Source: Melanocharis versteri
Lineage: Eukaryota; Chordata; Aves; Passeriformes; Melanocharitidae
NCBI GenBank assembly: GCA_013397845.1
Contig: VZTG01001880.1
Coordinates: 1,285,357-1,349,356 of the forward strand
Length of the DNA stretch: 64,000 nt
Direction: 5' to 3'
Below the pieces are notes generated by a model. The model saw nothing but the letters and a program-made list of their open reading frames with translations, did not search any database and was not told where the DNA came from. The translations under genes were made by a program, and so were the position numbers. Shown in pieces: positions 12,401 through 27,400 of the stretch. Each line of letters opens with the position of its first letter. Within the stretch, counting starts at the first letter, position 1.

Positions 12401-15400
12401 CTGAAATATATAATGAATGAGCCCTGGTAATTTAGATTACAATAATACTAGATGTATTTTGAGTTTTGAGTTACATTTTCAATGGCTTAAAGTCCGTCTT
12501 GATATCATTTTGCATGGCAGTCTGGAAAAAACGGCATGTTAACTCAGCAGACTCGAGTTGGTTGCATGATTTACAAGTTATTCATTACCAGCACTGAACA
12601 AATTTATTTAAGCAGATCCAAAATTGGTAAATAACATCTGCCTTACTTTAAATTCCTTAACACCACCCCCCACAACATCCATTGTAAATCGAAGAAAGAA
12701 GAGACAGCCAGGCCACTATGCACCCCACAGATACCCATATCCCAGTATAACCTAGTTCTTGGTAGCAGAGTAAGAAAAGTGACCCAATGAATATTTGCAT
12801 GTATTCTGTCTGCAAGAACATAGCAGACATTCTCTTAAACAATGAGATCAACTTATCACCTCTGCTGGAGGTGCATGGAAGGATGTTCACAATGTTACAC
12901 AAGCATCAATGTTTATGTTATTTATAGACATACACCTATAAAAATACTATCTCAATCAGAACTTTAAAAAGACAATGCTTCTCAGAGAGACAGCTGACAG
13001 CCCACTCTTAGCTCCAGTTTGTGCATCACCCCAGCTCAAAGATGCCTTTATAATTTGCTACTATTTGGAGCCCAGACAGGGTGATCTGTCTGTTTAGCAC
13101 AGTAACACTGGCTTCACCTCTGCACTGACAACACACAGACACAGGTTCAGCAGCAAGGGACCACAAGGTACCTTGCAAATAAGCAGAAAGGCAAAGGCTT
13201 TTGCCCTCAGGTTGGCAGAGTCAACCAATCTCAGTGTTGGAAGGTCTGCACCGTCTTTCTTTTCATGAAAAAAAAGTTAAAAATCAGAATTACAAGGTGA
13301 ATTTTAGAGGCTGAAGGCGGTGTCCTATGTGCCTACATACGTATGAAAATATTAAATATTCCTGTCCAGAACTCACAATTTTCTATGTTAAAATAAGGAG
13401 CTATGAAGAGGAGATCAAGTCTTTATGGGTTTGGACAACACAGACAATGCAATAGTATGAAAATAATGAAAAGCATATTTACACATTCCATATCGCAAGA
13501 AAAGAAAGAAATATAACTTAATGCAATGTAGGACTTAACAAACATTTTTGCCTACTTTAGTTTTATGAAGTGGTGACTGAAGCAAATGATTCATTAAAGC
13601 AAGTGGACAGTAAACTTCAGAGATGTTTCGAGAAACAACAAAAACAAAAACAAAAGCAAGCCTTTAAATTAAAGATACCTAGTGAGTTCTCAGACCACAA
13701 TAAAGCATAAGGAAAATTTCACAGGATAAACAGATTCGAGTGACCTTATAGGAAATATAGAATCACAAAATGGGTACGGTTGGAAGGGACCACAGGAAGT
13801 CATATGGTCCAACCTCACTGCTCAAGCAGGGTCATCCCAGAGCACATGGCACAGGATTGTGTCCAGATGGTTCTGGAATATCTCCAGTGAGGCAGACTCC
13901 ACAACATCTCTGAGTAGTCTGTTCCAGCGCTCAGTCACCCACACAGTAAAGAAGTTCTTCCTCATGTTCAGCTGGAACTTCCTGTGCACCAGTTTCTGCC
14001 CATTGCCTCTTGTCCTATTGCTCGGCACCACTGAGCAGAGCCTGGCTCCGTCTTCTTCACACCCTCGCTTGAGATAAATTGATGAGATGCCCTCTCAGTT
14101 GTCCCTATACCTCTTACCCTACTAATATTTTCCTCTCTGCAAAAAATATATATGCTAAGATCTACACAAAATTCATCTATAATTTCCCATTAGCTATTTC
14201 TGTTACGTATTTGAATAAACATCTGAAAAGCAGGATAACTGATTTTCTGAACACATGCATAACTTTTCAGACGGTAAGTATCCATCCTACTTTCAAAATA
14301 AAACTACCTTCTGGAATGCAGTAAGTCTGTTCTGGTACATCCAGCACAGAGTAGTACAGACCATGTCAGAGAGACCACACTCATGCATGCTGACATTTCT
14401 TAAGAGAGAACACATGTACATAAAAATCATGTTACGCTGACCATCCTATGTAAGTCTTGTGATTTGGTACTATCATCACCCAGTGAGAAGACCAACGTGC
14501 TCCCAATTTTCAGAGAGCTTTGCTGCTACAAACACTCCTCCCTGAAAGGCCATGACAGAAATTTTGTAGAGAAAAAAAAGTCTGTCCTCCTGGTATGGTA
14601 TTGAGACTGAACAGCTACACACAGTCACGATACTGTTCAATCCGACCAACACCTCAGCAAAACCAAGATAAAAAACAGTAAGTGGTGCTGAACTGCACAA
14701 AACCTGAGGGACATTATACACACTGATACATTGACTCTCACCTGCATGCACCATTAAAGCCAGTGTATGAGATGTGGTAACAAATGACATCAAACGATCC
14801 TTTACTAAATGTTTGGGACCAGCTGTCTCCCCAGCGCCCTCTTCTCTTAGTGGGAAAATCATTAGCACACAAACTGTAAGACTTTACCTTGTTGGAGGAA
14901 GATGTTTTCTCTACACCTTTTGCATTTTCTGACTTGCTGTTCTTTTCCGAGGAATCTTTAGTTTCCACAGACGGTTTCCGGGGTTTTTCAAATATGTTAA
15001 TCCCCAGGATTTGTGCTACTTTGTCAAGCTCAGACTGCTTCTTGTCAGCCGCATCAGATTCCTTATGCAGCTCTGCAATCTCCTTCATAATATTCTCTTG
15101 TAGTCTGTTCACCTCAACCAACAAGGGGTCTTTGTGTCCATCCTTCTCACGACGTTTTTTCCTCAACATCTCTCCTGAGCCAATCAAGGAAGCAGAAGAG
15201 TCAGAAATGCAACAGGAAAAATTGACTTTAGATGTGTACAGTAATTCCAGCAACAATACTAATATAAAATATTATGGCTAAATCTTGACTGTAAAATTGT
15301 AAAGATGGAACTGACTTTCAGGTACAGCATCACTAAATCTGCATGATGTGCCTCTGTAAGGACTACCATAACACACAACCTAAGAGAGGCACCATAATCC

Positions 15401-18400
15401 TCCAGAGTATCAATTTAATAAACACTATTTCCCTGTGTGACCAAACAAGCAAAAGTTAAATCGCATATTCTAACCTGAAAGTATCATTTTCCAAAGGTGA
15501 GGGAATTAAGTATTTACTTGGACCAAACAAGTTTTAAAGACACAAAAAATTAGCTCTCTTGAGAGAGGACTTTTTCATCTCCAGATAAGATTAATGAAAA
15601 ATTGAAAGGCACAATAATATCTTCAGTTACTATCTCTCACTCCTACTAATGAAGCACTAAAATGTATAAAGTACAATTCCTTTAGCTTATCAAGCCAAGA
15701 AGATGCAAGAGCAACTGTTTGCTTCAGTGTAACAGCCAAATTTTGATGTAATTGATCTTAATATAGTAACTAGGTCACTGCTTTCTCAAGAGTTTTGCAT
15801 TGCCAGGAGTATGAAAACACTGTTATGGACTATTATTATTTTGGTCCTCCCTTCTCCTATTAAGATACCAGGACTTGTGACACACTCCAGTGTGGGAAAG
15901 AAAAGAAGCAGAGGACGGAGGGGGGTGGGTAATGCACTTTACCTTGCTGTTTACGAAGCCTGTCCAATTCAGTCTTAAGATAGTAAAGCTTCTTCTGCCG
16001 TGCTTCTCGATCATTCTTCAGTTTTTCTCTCTCTTCTATCACCTAAATAAATTGGAATGTGTCTGGATTTTCTTCTCTTCCCAACATAAGTTAAACAGTC
16101 TTGCAAAAATGACAGGAAGACCTCAGCTTTCCAGACACAGAACACTGCTTGCTATTCCCAAAATGTTCCTGAGTACTTTAACACAATAAATACACCTTTC
16201 CCTCTGTATGTGAAGGTAACTGTATTGTGTGGTCATGCTTCAACCCAATTTGTAGGCACTTTTTTTTCTTTTGGGCAGTGTATTCCTCCAAACTGCTCTG
16301 TTTGTTGCACCACTTCCCAAGGCCCTTAGGCTCAGCTGACAATCTTCTACAGGGCTAATCAAGATCAATGCCAAATGGCTGTACAAAACTCATGCAGTAT
16401 CTCTACAGCCAGCATGTTCCATCAGCCTTCATAGCCCTTCGCCTTGCCTCCTGCTTTGACTCTGGCCCATTTTAGCTATTAGTTAGGTTTTACTTCAATC
16501 TGACATGAAATATCAGGATGAAATTTGTTTCTTGTTCAGTAAGGTAAACTGTGGCATGAGGAGCTCACAAATCCTTTTTTCACTGATTTCCACTGATTCT
16601 CATAGAAGGAAACAAAGCAATATGCTAAAATGAAACCTGAAAATTCTTTCAATTTCTTTTCCAGCTTCATTTTTCAAGAGACAAATCCCAATTTTTTTAT
16701 CTTCACAAGGCTCTTAAAATTTACTACAGACTCCTCCCTTAACAAACAAGTGATCTTGACTTCCCTAGACAATCACTTCTACTATGGCAATGTAAATGTT
16801 AGCAGGATCCCTGAATCCTTCCTGAAGTAGTTCTACCAACACAATTAAGCCACATCTTAAAACACTGTAAGGGGTTGTTGTGTTGGGTTTTTTTTGTTTG
16901 TTTTTGTTTTTGTTTTGTGTTCTAGCTTTTTTATCACCAAAGCACCATCCTCTCCACCTGAGTTTTCTGCAGAACAGAGGCATCAACAGGAGCATGCATA
17001 CTTTTATACTCCAAGCCATCCCAGCAAAAAAACCCAGTGGATTAATCCCAAGTCAAAGATGTCTGTAGTGCAGACAAAGCCTTGGAAGTTCTACCAAGAT
17101 GCACAGATGAGCTACCAGGGTATGTCAGGGCAGGAGAAAACCACACACCTTTAGCCAAGAGAGCTCTTCCAGAAGTACTAAATTTCATTAAGAACAAAAT
17201 TTCAGCTGCGTCAGCTGAAGAAATTATTATTCCTGCAAGCAGTGGAAGCTCACTTATTTGCTGATGTAGCACTTCATGCAAGTGAAGAAAAGGCTCTTAT
17301 AATAAAAGACCTTATTGTAGCCTCAATACTTAGAGGGGGTTTGGAAGAAAAATGGGTACAGATATTTTACAAAGGTCTGTAGACACAGGAAAAGTGGCAA
17401 CAGTTTCAAACTAAAAGAGGGTAGATTTAAACTAGATATAAAGGAAGAATTTTTTTACAATGAGGATGGTGAGGCACTGGAACAGGTTGCCCATAGTGAC
17501 TGTGGACTCCCCAGCCCTGAAGTATTCAAGGCCAGGTTGGATGGGGCTCTGAGCAACCTGGTCTAGTGGAAGGTGTCCCTGTCCATAGCAGTGAGGTTGG
17601 AACTAGATGATCTTTAATTGTCCCCTCATACCCAAATAATTCTATGCCCTTATTTTAACAACAAAGACCAAGAGGACACCACTCTGAAAATTCAAACAAC
17701 TTTTGGGGACCTTCCAGTTCTTTGACATTGTGTAACTACAGTTTCCTATTTTAAAATACATTCTTCCCCACTACTCTCTAATTATTGTACAAACCAAGGT
17801 AATTGGAAGAGGAAAACACTAACACGCATAACCTGAACTGGTGTCAGAGCCTCCAAGTAGAGTTTCCTTCAAATTCTTCTCAGTTTGTGATTTTTCTAAG
17901 AGAATTAATATAAATGTAGAGGGAAGATTGTATGTGATGGTGAATGATGATACTCTTTAGTACGTATTTAAGAATGTCTAATACAGGTATAACCATGGTA
18001 TTACTGTACAATGAAGCATGCTCAGATGGAGCCTCCTGTGTTTCATGCGCCTATTGCCTCTTGTTCTGACACTGGACATGAGTGATAAAAGCCATTTTAT
18101 TTTCTTTACACTGTCCCTTCAGATATTTATATATCTCCAGATATCTTCAGGTATTTCAATATCTAAAGCTCAGCAGCATAAAGCCAAGCTGCAGCCACCA
18201 TGTGTTTTCTCTGTAAGATTTTGGCTGGTCCAAAGAACTTCAGCTTTGTTTTTGATTTCATCTGTTCTGCCATAGCCGGCATACAACTTTGGGGGACTTA
18301 AAATGCATCTTTCAAGTGTCACAGATTAATACAGACAAATGCTTAGAAATCTTTAACACAAGTGAACTAGGTCAAACTATTTTTAAACTGGAGCAACTCA

Positions 18401-21400
18401 GAAAAAAACCGAAAAAGGTGCACCTGAAGAGAAAAATCTTCCACCCCACCAATCATGCAATCCAACACATTCTGAAGTATCAGAATACCTAACATACCTT
18501 CTGCTTTTGAGCTGCCCGGTTTTTTTCATCCGACATCCTTTCCGTGGTATTTTTGAGAGGGTGTGAAGACAGACGAAGCGGTGCTTTGGAATGAGAAGGA
18601 GTGGTAGGAACTGGAACAAGCACAGAACCATCTCTTTTTACATCAGGGACATCCTTTCCCAGAGAGACTGTCTCAATCACCCGGAGATTGGGACGTGTGG
18701 GGTTCGCTGACATGGCGATAGTAAGAAGACTATGAGCTTCTGGTAGCGTAGGATTAGGCTGCTGGGCAGTGGGGTACATGGGCCAGCCAGGGGCTGCATA
18801 TGCCATATAGTGCCCATATGCATCGTACCCTGGAGGAGCCATTGCGGGAGGTGGATAGTTTTGGGGCATTTGAGCGGCAGTGTAGTGAGAATAGTTGGGA
18901 ATTTGGTATTGGGAAACAGAAGTAGGTGTAGGTGGCAAACTAGGAGGAGTTGGTGGAATTGAAGGAATGAGAGAGACAGAAGGAAGAGGCTGTTCTGGTG
19001 CGTGTGGAGGTATCTCCTGTCCTACTGGCTTGTTCTTAGTATAGTCTGATTTCTGAAGAGAGGACGCATCTTGAGACTGCTGGAAAGAGCCCGGAGGTGA
19101 CGCTGAACGCTGCTGGCCTGACTCGGGGGAACGAGTGTCACTCCGGCTGCGGCGCAGCTCCCAAGCGTCCAGTCTGCGAGCGTCTGAAGAGCGACGATCT
19201 GGAGAACGAGATGCCAGCTTTTTGCCATGAAGGCGTTCCTGGGTACGAACAGCCAGTTTTCCAATTTCCGCAACACCAATGTCAAGTCCAATGGTTTTGA
19301 GTAAGTCGTGGATCTTTGCATACTCTGCATTTGGCTCTTCTAAAGGATCCGTCTTGACAGCTGGAGCAGGAGAAGAGGGTGGGCTCATTTTTTGGATTAC
19401 TATCTCATTGCCACAACTCACTGGGGGCTTCTCTATGGGGAGAGATTCAATTTTGGTCTCTTCATCCTCATCACCATAAAGAAATTTCTCTTCATCCTCA
19501 ATGTCAGGAAAGCTACGCCTCCTCTTCTCCTGAGCACTGACAGAATCAGCCATCATGCCCAGAATTCGGGAGAAACCACTGCCATCCTGACTGGCCCTCT
19601 CGTGAGGCAGCAAGAAGTCAGTGTGGCGATCAGTGGGCTCTGACTTGGGTTCTACCTTTTCTTTGTGACTTAAGAAGCTTCCAAACTTCTCTTCAAACGT
19701 CAAAGTGTCTTTGGGAGGCCCAGAGAGTGGGCTCCACTCACACAAGCCTTCATGCAACTCCTTGTTTGAAGACTCCACAAGAGAGTCCTTGTTAAACCGT
19801 TTCAGAAAGTTTTCTACTTCAGAGGCAAAGGGAGCCATGTTGTTGCTCTGGGGCAAAGATGACTGACTAGAAAGAAGAGGAAGATCCTTGCTGGGGGCTG
19901 GACTGCTTGAAAAGTCCTCGGGCTGAAAGAGAGAAGATACTATTTACTACAAGGCCTTCTAAAGCACTATGCACCTCACAGAACAAACAAAGGAACATGT
20001 TCATTTCTCCTTGAGTTCACAGCTGAATAAAAGTGTTAGAAGAGAAAATATACAGTTGAAAGAGAACACAGAAGATTACAAACCAAGTTGCCTGATGATT
20101 CTGGAATGCCATGTCCAACAATGAATGCTTATCTCAGAGAATACACAAAATCACAATTATACTTCACAAATTTTTTACAAGCATAAGAACTGAAATTTTT
20201 AAACTGAAACCTGTTACATAATTTTGGATATGCTTTGAGTTTAGTCATAGTCAAATAGGATTTCAATACTTTAATTCAGAAAAAACTATTGCATTGGGGT
20301 TATTCCCAGTCACTTCTTCAGATATTCATAATTAATGTCATATTAAATAGCATTTCCAGTAATAGGTATGGAATGGGATCTTCAGTATCGGAGCACTTCT
20401 GAGATAAATATGTCACTGCCAAACCCACACTGATCAGTACTACAAGCAAATCAAAGTGATGTGTTAAAACACAAGAAGTCAATTTATCACAGTAGTCACA
20501 GCCACTTATCTGTCCATTGCTCTAATTCTGAGACTCAATTGGTATAGGTTTGGTACAAATTAAGTATGGCTGATCCCAGCCTACAGTCCAAAGGGAAAAA
20601 AATAAGGAAATTTAAAAGACGTTTTCAGACACAGGTACTGAGAATGCATTAGGCAGTTCTCTAAGTCTATATTTTGGAAATCAAAATAACATTCTGTATC
20701 ATGAAGTAACTGGTTTGAAAATAGAAGCACACAGACAGACACACAGAGACCAAACCTGAACAGCAGACTCTACTTCCATCTCTACTCGTTTCTTCAAAAT
20801 AGATTTTTTGGGCATGGGTGGGATTTCTTCAGGCCTATATGTATACCGAGGCTCAGAAGTCTGTAATGTGTTAGTCAAGCCAGGGATCACATAGCCACTG
20901 CCTGAAACATCATGATTCAAGTTTCTACTGCGCTCTTCTTCTTCTCTTTTCCTCCTTGCACGATCAAGCTCTCGGAATTCCTCATTCAGGTATGACGGGC
21001 TCAGGCTTCTACTACGGCTGCGGCTTCGTCTGCGGTAGTTTCGTGTTCCTGATGAGAAACTCTGATGCTCTCCACTCACACCATGCATCTTCTCATCCTT
21101 TTCATACCGTGGACGCTTTGCTTCTCGTCCTCTCTCCTCTGCCCTCAGTGGGTAGGGGGATCTCCTCAGTTTGTCACCATCTCTGTCAGACCCGCGAGGC
21201 AGCTCCTCCCGACGGCCATAGTGAGGACTGTAATCTGAACGGTGGAGGAAAACATCTCGGTTGCGGTAGTCTTCATCATGCCTCGGGATGAAGGGACTTG
21301 AAGGCTGATCTTCATGCGCTGGGTATCTCTCAAGGCCTCGAGGACACGTGAGGCCTCTGGTGAATATTGGACCATCAGCCATATCGTCCCTGTGTAAGAG

Positions 21401-24400
21401 AAACACAGAATAAAAGTACTTGAATCAGAGTAAATAAAGTCTTACTCCTACTCAAGGGTAAGAAATTTCCAAACCAGTTTCAAAATAACATCTCCCTCAC
21501 TAAACAGAACCAACATTTTATGTACTTAAAAGGCAGGGTAGAGAGGGAGACTTATTTTTAATGGTACTGTACAGCCCTCCTAGGAAGTTACCTGCAAACA
21601 CAGTGACATGAACAATTCAACTCATACTGAAAAATAAGAGCCTTGAAAAATTGATAGGATGGATTCGTTTCTGTGAATGTGAGAGACTACACGTTTTAAA
21701 AAAGCCCTTACTATCATATTTCAGACCACAATCCCTTTCCTCGCCTCTCCCAGTAAGATGCCAAGGTCAGATTTCGTATGAATTATTCAAGGTATAATTC
21801 AGTTTCACACTGGCAAATGCAACCAGATCCTCTTTTTATCTTCAGCTGTGGACAAGGACCACAAATTCTAACAACATTTTCTTTTGCAACAGATATGTAG
21901 ACAGCACTGTCACTAATCACATTAACCCCACACTCAAAAAGAACCAGTTTCTGATATCTATAAACCAGGGAGATTAGGTGTAATGGTATCATTCTTCTGT
22001 GCCAGCCCCTGCATTATTACACACAGTGGATGTGCAACTGTCACAACATCAGAATATCCAGCTTCCTTTCTTGGAGTATCTTCTTTTGGACCAATTCCTA
22101 CAGACACCTCCAATTAAGAGTACTGTTTTAACTAAGGCCTTTTTCTCTATGCCTAAAAATTTTTCCAAGACTTTTCTTTAGATAAGGCAGAAACAAACCA
22201 AACCACTTTGAAAGTTACCAGCTGCTGGTTTTACTCATCAATATTTCAAAATCTAGCAAGATCGTCCGAGAAAGAAAATGTGCTCCTTAGGTGACATCAA
22301 TGAGACAGAAAACTCTTTCCTGAGTGAATCAGTTTGAGATAAACTATGTATAACGGCCTGAATCCACAAAAATCACCTCCTACTACTTAGAAAGGTCCCT
22401 CCATAGATTTAAGAAGGGACAAATTAAGTCATGCCAGAAGACATCTTCAAAAAAATCTGCAAATAAATTACAGCCTCAGTTTTTCATTACAGACTAAAGA
22501 ATAACAGAGATGCACAGACAAGGTATTTTTCTTGAGTATTTTCATAGTTTACACATGCATATTTAAGAAAAAAATCAACACAAAACTTCACTTTACCTTG
22601 GACCATTGCAAAGCATTTATTAGATACTTTATCAGCCCAACACATCTTACAAAACAAATCTAGCATTCACCTGTACCCATTGTATTACATGGTATCTTTC
22701 CAGTTTTCAGCAAACTATACATACCCACCTCCTCCAAAAGCACAAAAATATCTAAAAATAGCTAAATTAAATTTCATAAATAAATGTTGTTGTCACAACC
22801 TACATAAAGATGTATCTATTCCCAGTGGCATATTTTCTGAGAGCCTGCGAAACCTGTACAAGCTGTACGAACACACCTGATCGAGTAACAGATGTGTTTC
22901 GCCATATACCTTCAGCTGATTTTCATGCAAATAAAATTATTTAGATGATGTCTGGCAGCTGTCACCTACAATTCAAACACTCTGACTGCAGTGACAAAGC
23001 AGAGGAATTTTTACTGATACTTTGGAAAGAAAGGAACAGCAAACCTACTGTATTTACAACTAGCAAGACATTCTAAATACACTCTGAACAGCTAAGATGC
23101 AAATTTAAAACCTGAAGATTAAATACAGGTGTGAGAAAAATGATTACTTGCCTTACAGGATTCTTTGAAACATGTTTTCTGAGCATACAGCCCAATAGAG
23201 ATATGTCCCTCTCAAGTGCTTTGGATGCCTTCAGCCAGTAATGTCCACTACTGGCTACTGCACCCCTGAGTGGTACCACTGTGACCATCCCAATTCTTTC
23301 ACCAACAGAGAATCCATGAATCACTGGAATTTGCAGTTTTAGAGATAGAAAACAGACCATAGGCTATACACACATGATGCCTCAGAGACCTACAACTAGT
23401 GTAAGGTAATTTACTTTTTGGCATATTTATTCACATACACAGAAATAGAAATAAATAGCAGTATTCTGCTGTCAGCAATCAACCGGACTCCACTTTAATA
23501 CCCAGTCTTTGAATAGGGAGTCAGAGGAGCTGTTCATATTCAACCCAACTGTTACTCTTGATATTATGCCAAAAACGCTATTTCAGAACACAGCTTAATG
23601 CAGACCAAGTCTCTGCAGTGACCTTTTGCATTAACCTCAGCTGAAAGAATTGGTGGGATGCTCTCTATAGCTTGTGCCAGCTCAGATAGAAGTAGAATGT
23701 CTTAAAAATACTGAGAGCCGGAGAGATGGAAGACAGGGAGAGGGAAAAGATGTATTTTTCACTTTGACAAATTGAGATTCTGGAAGACAGGAAAACACTT
23801 ATTGGTCCAAGTAGGAGACTGAAGCTGCTTAGGTGACCTTGGAGCGTAGTCCAGCAGCATTCAGTATGCCTACTTAAGACATGTGCAGGAGACCAGCTGT
23901 CCTAGAAACTTGGGGCAAGTTCTTACACATGTTTTAGGACGGACCTGCATGTGAACACGCACCCTGAGAAAGTCTCCTCGGGCATCCTGAAAATCCACTG
24001 CTGTAGGAGACTCTAAAAGCCTCCCTGATTTCCCTCCTTTGATATTTTATTTCCTTTATTGACTAATGAACCTCCCTATCATCCCAAGGCCCTACAAATT
24101 ACAGAGAATAATGTGTCAAAGTGATTGCTTGAAATATCAAAGTAGAGTAGTTAGCAAAAATAGCTGAGAATAACTAAATTCAGAATTATTTGCTCCAATT
24201 ACTTCAAAATTTGAAGAGACATCTTCAGGAAACACTTTTTTCTTTTGCCTTTTTTTTTTTTAATTAGAAGGAGAACGTACCAAATACTGAATAAAAATGT
24301 GTTATGAGCAGTAACAATAAGGACCATTTTCCAGCCCAGTGATAAAGTCAATACCAGGGCAGCCTCTCAGAGAGGGGAAAAAACACATGATAAAGAATAC

Positions 24401-27400
24401 TTGATAAACAATGTCCTCAACTAAATACCAAGTACTTTTTGGAAACAACCAAAATGGCTAGCAGTGAAGAAATTTAGAATCCAGAAGTAGTACCGGTATG
24501 ATTTAGGAAAAGCTAATGGGTGACTTGGTCATCACATACTTTAAGCTTCTGGACAATGGGCATCACTCAGAAAAGTGCAGCCAGCAAAGATTAGACAAAA
24601 AAAAAGAGTAAATGTAATAACATGAAGTTCTTGCATACTTACACTACAAATACATAGGAAGTCACTTAAAGATTAAAGTCTACATGGTCTCACTTTATCT
24701 TCTTCTCATTCTAACTCATCTGTCACTTTTAAACCTTCTCTGGAGTCTATTCTTACCATTCTTTTTCGCATCTATGGGTTCTGTAACAGAGAAGTCAACT
24801 TTTGTGATTTCTCACTCTTATGTTAAATAAACTCCACTATACCTGATGCTACTCCTAACCATGCATCAGCACCACAGAAGAGGTTAAATCTAAAACCTAA
24901 CCTGAGAAAGTGAAGCAATGGGACAGACACCACCACTCCCTGTCCCCAAATGTTCCTAATTTGCCGGAGAAGTGGCAGTTCTCCTACATACCACTTCCTT
25001 CTCCTTCCAACCACTGTACTCTCCCTGAGTATACAAACTCATTTCATTCAGAAGATTGCAGACTGCACAGGGGATTTATGAATCGAACACTGATGCCAGG
25101 AGAACTGAGGTAAAGGCATAAAAGTGACAGTACTGAAAACCAAACTCTCATTTGGTTTTCTACACCTGCTGAAACTTAACTTTACACCTGAGAAACACAG
25201 GAAATTCATTTATTCTGCTCACTTCCCTCTCTCTCATATTTTTTTTTTAACAGTTGATGATATTTGCATCAAAAATGGAAGTGGTAGTGCTTTTTTCTGT
25301 GCTGGACGCTTATCCCTGACCTGAAAGTGCAACTGTATGCTCCAGAGATTAAGCTATGCCATCTTTAATTTTGCAATTCAAGACGAAGAGAATTATTTGC
25401 ACAGTTTCTGATTTTCTTTCTTTTGCCAGATTATACCGGTTCTACTGAAGGCAAAGAGTTCCAAATTGTATCTACTAATATTTACACTTCATTGTTCACA
25501 GCAGTATTTTTAACACAAAAGAATTTTCTCCATTAACTGTTTCTCTCCAATTTCAGTCCAGGGATCCTAAGAATTCTAACACTTCCTTTATAATGTATGA
25601 GACTGTCTGACTATGTTCTCTTCTGCAAGGTTTTTAATGTCAAAATTAAAATCTCCAAGCTGCTCTAGAGTTTTCTTCTAGACAAGTCTCAAGAATCAGG
25701 AAAGTAGACCATTCTTCCCAATAAATGAGGAAATTGAAGCTTTACACTATCCTTACAGTAAACAACCTTCCTTTCAGTAAGGACTAGGTAGGTTCATAAG
25801 AAACAGAAGGTGACTGAAGTAGTGAAATGTCAAATGAAGTGTCTCCATGTGACATCCCACCCTTAAGGGGATGGAAGCACCGGAGGGTTTGATATCACAC
25901 TCCCTCCTGCAATATATGATGTGCACGCTTAGTTTATATGGGGTTCAGAAGCAGCTGCCAAAAATTAGAGAAGAAGTATCTGTTTAGAGCTACACAGGCA
26001 GAGACTTTTGTTCAGGAATTCCCTGCGCCACAACTTGTGAGAAGCTGGGGAATATTCCCGGGAAGCACCACTACATGCTTACCCTCATTCCCTAGGCATT
26101 CAGTGGGCTAATGAGATGTTTGCTCTCATCCAGTAGAGCCATTCCCACGCTGTTTCCCACGTGAATCCCCACCTGTGGAGGACCATACCTGTCGCTCAGG
26201 TTATCAATAGGTGAGCCCAGTCTATCAGGCAGCCTCCTTCGCTCCGGTGTGCCAATGCAATACCGGTCATTACCAACAGTAATCCGCAAACTGTGTTCCA
26301 GTGAAGACTCAGAGCGGAGACTCGGTGAACGCCTCTGTAAATTGAAGAAAGAGTGCAAGCCCATCAATCAGGAGATTTTAATCTACAGCCACAGAAAGGA
26401 AAGTGATTCTCCTCTGTTTAATAAATGCGAGCTGGGGGGGATGGATCAATTAAATATCAAACTAGGAGAACAATTGCTCCAAATACTTCAATTCTATTTA
26501 GCTACTAAAGAAAGGGGAGTGTATTGACTGCATTTAACTTCTCACCCCAGGTGCTAATAACATGCTGTGCATTTAAACTGTCTAGAAATTTTCAACTCAA
26601 AAATACATTTAATAAAGCACCATTTTGGAAGATGTAAAACCAAAGAGAAAGTCACAAAGTCCCAAATTTGCTGCTGCCCTCCTTTCTTTGTAGAGAAGAA
26701 GCAACTAAATAAACATTGCATAAAAAATAGTGACAGGAATTTCTTAATAAAGTGTCTGGATTTCTGGCCCTTTACAACTTTAGTAACAACATGAACCAAA
26801 GTATAAACCAGTATAAACAACGATTTTCCTAGCAGTGATATTTTTAACAGTTTTCCTCACTTCATGCTGCTTTCAGCAGATAAGCACAACACAATACTAA
26901 AAACACCAATGCCACTAGAAACACCTTCTACAGTAGAATTCCCATTACAATTATTTATTACTGGTAGAGATAAGCCAGAGTAAACTAAATAAAGTTGTCT
27001 CTGAAAAATCTACGGCAGAGAAGACCTGAGCTCATCGCCTCTGCACAGACCTTCCTTTGTACACATCCACAGTACACAAAACATCATCACTGGTAAGTTA
27101 TGCTTAACTAGTTACGCCTCACATTAGTCTAATATACAGCAGTGGAATACAGGAATGATCAGAGTTAAGAGGAGTTCCATAAAAAACAGATGAGACTGCC
27201 TAAAGACAGAGATACTTGATTTGCTTTTTTAAACCAACACAATTTAGGTTCTGCTTAACAGGAAGCAGTGAACCAGCTTCAATTCTGCCAAACCAGTCAT
27301 GCACTGCACACGGCTTTTACTGATGAAAACTGCAGTAGCAAGCAGCAGGTGCACTGAATTGACTGCATCCACCCCGAGAACATGCAGCAGATTCAGCTCA

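Larger units (their letters stand above)
16043..18497 (-). other. ZNF318: ZNF318 intron 4
   Basis: About 2.5 kb between exons 4 and 5. It carries the two CR1 copies in opposite orientations and a T/G-rich tract at about 16885-16920. No further exon is visible. Confidence 0.8.
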
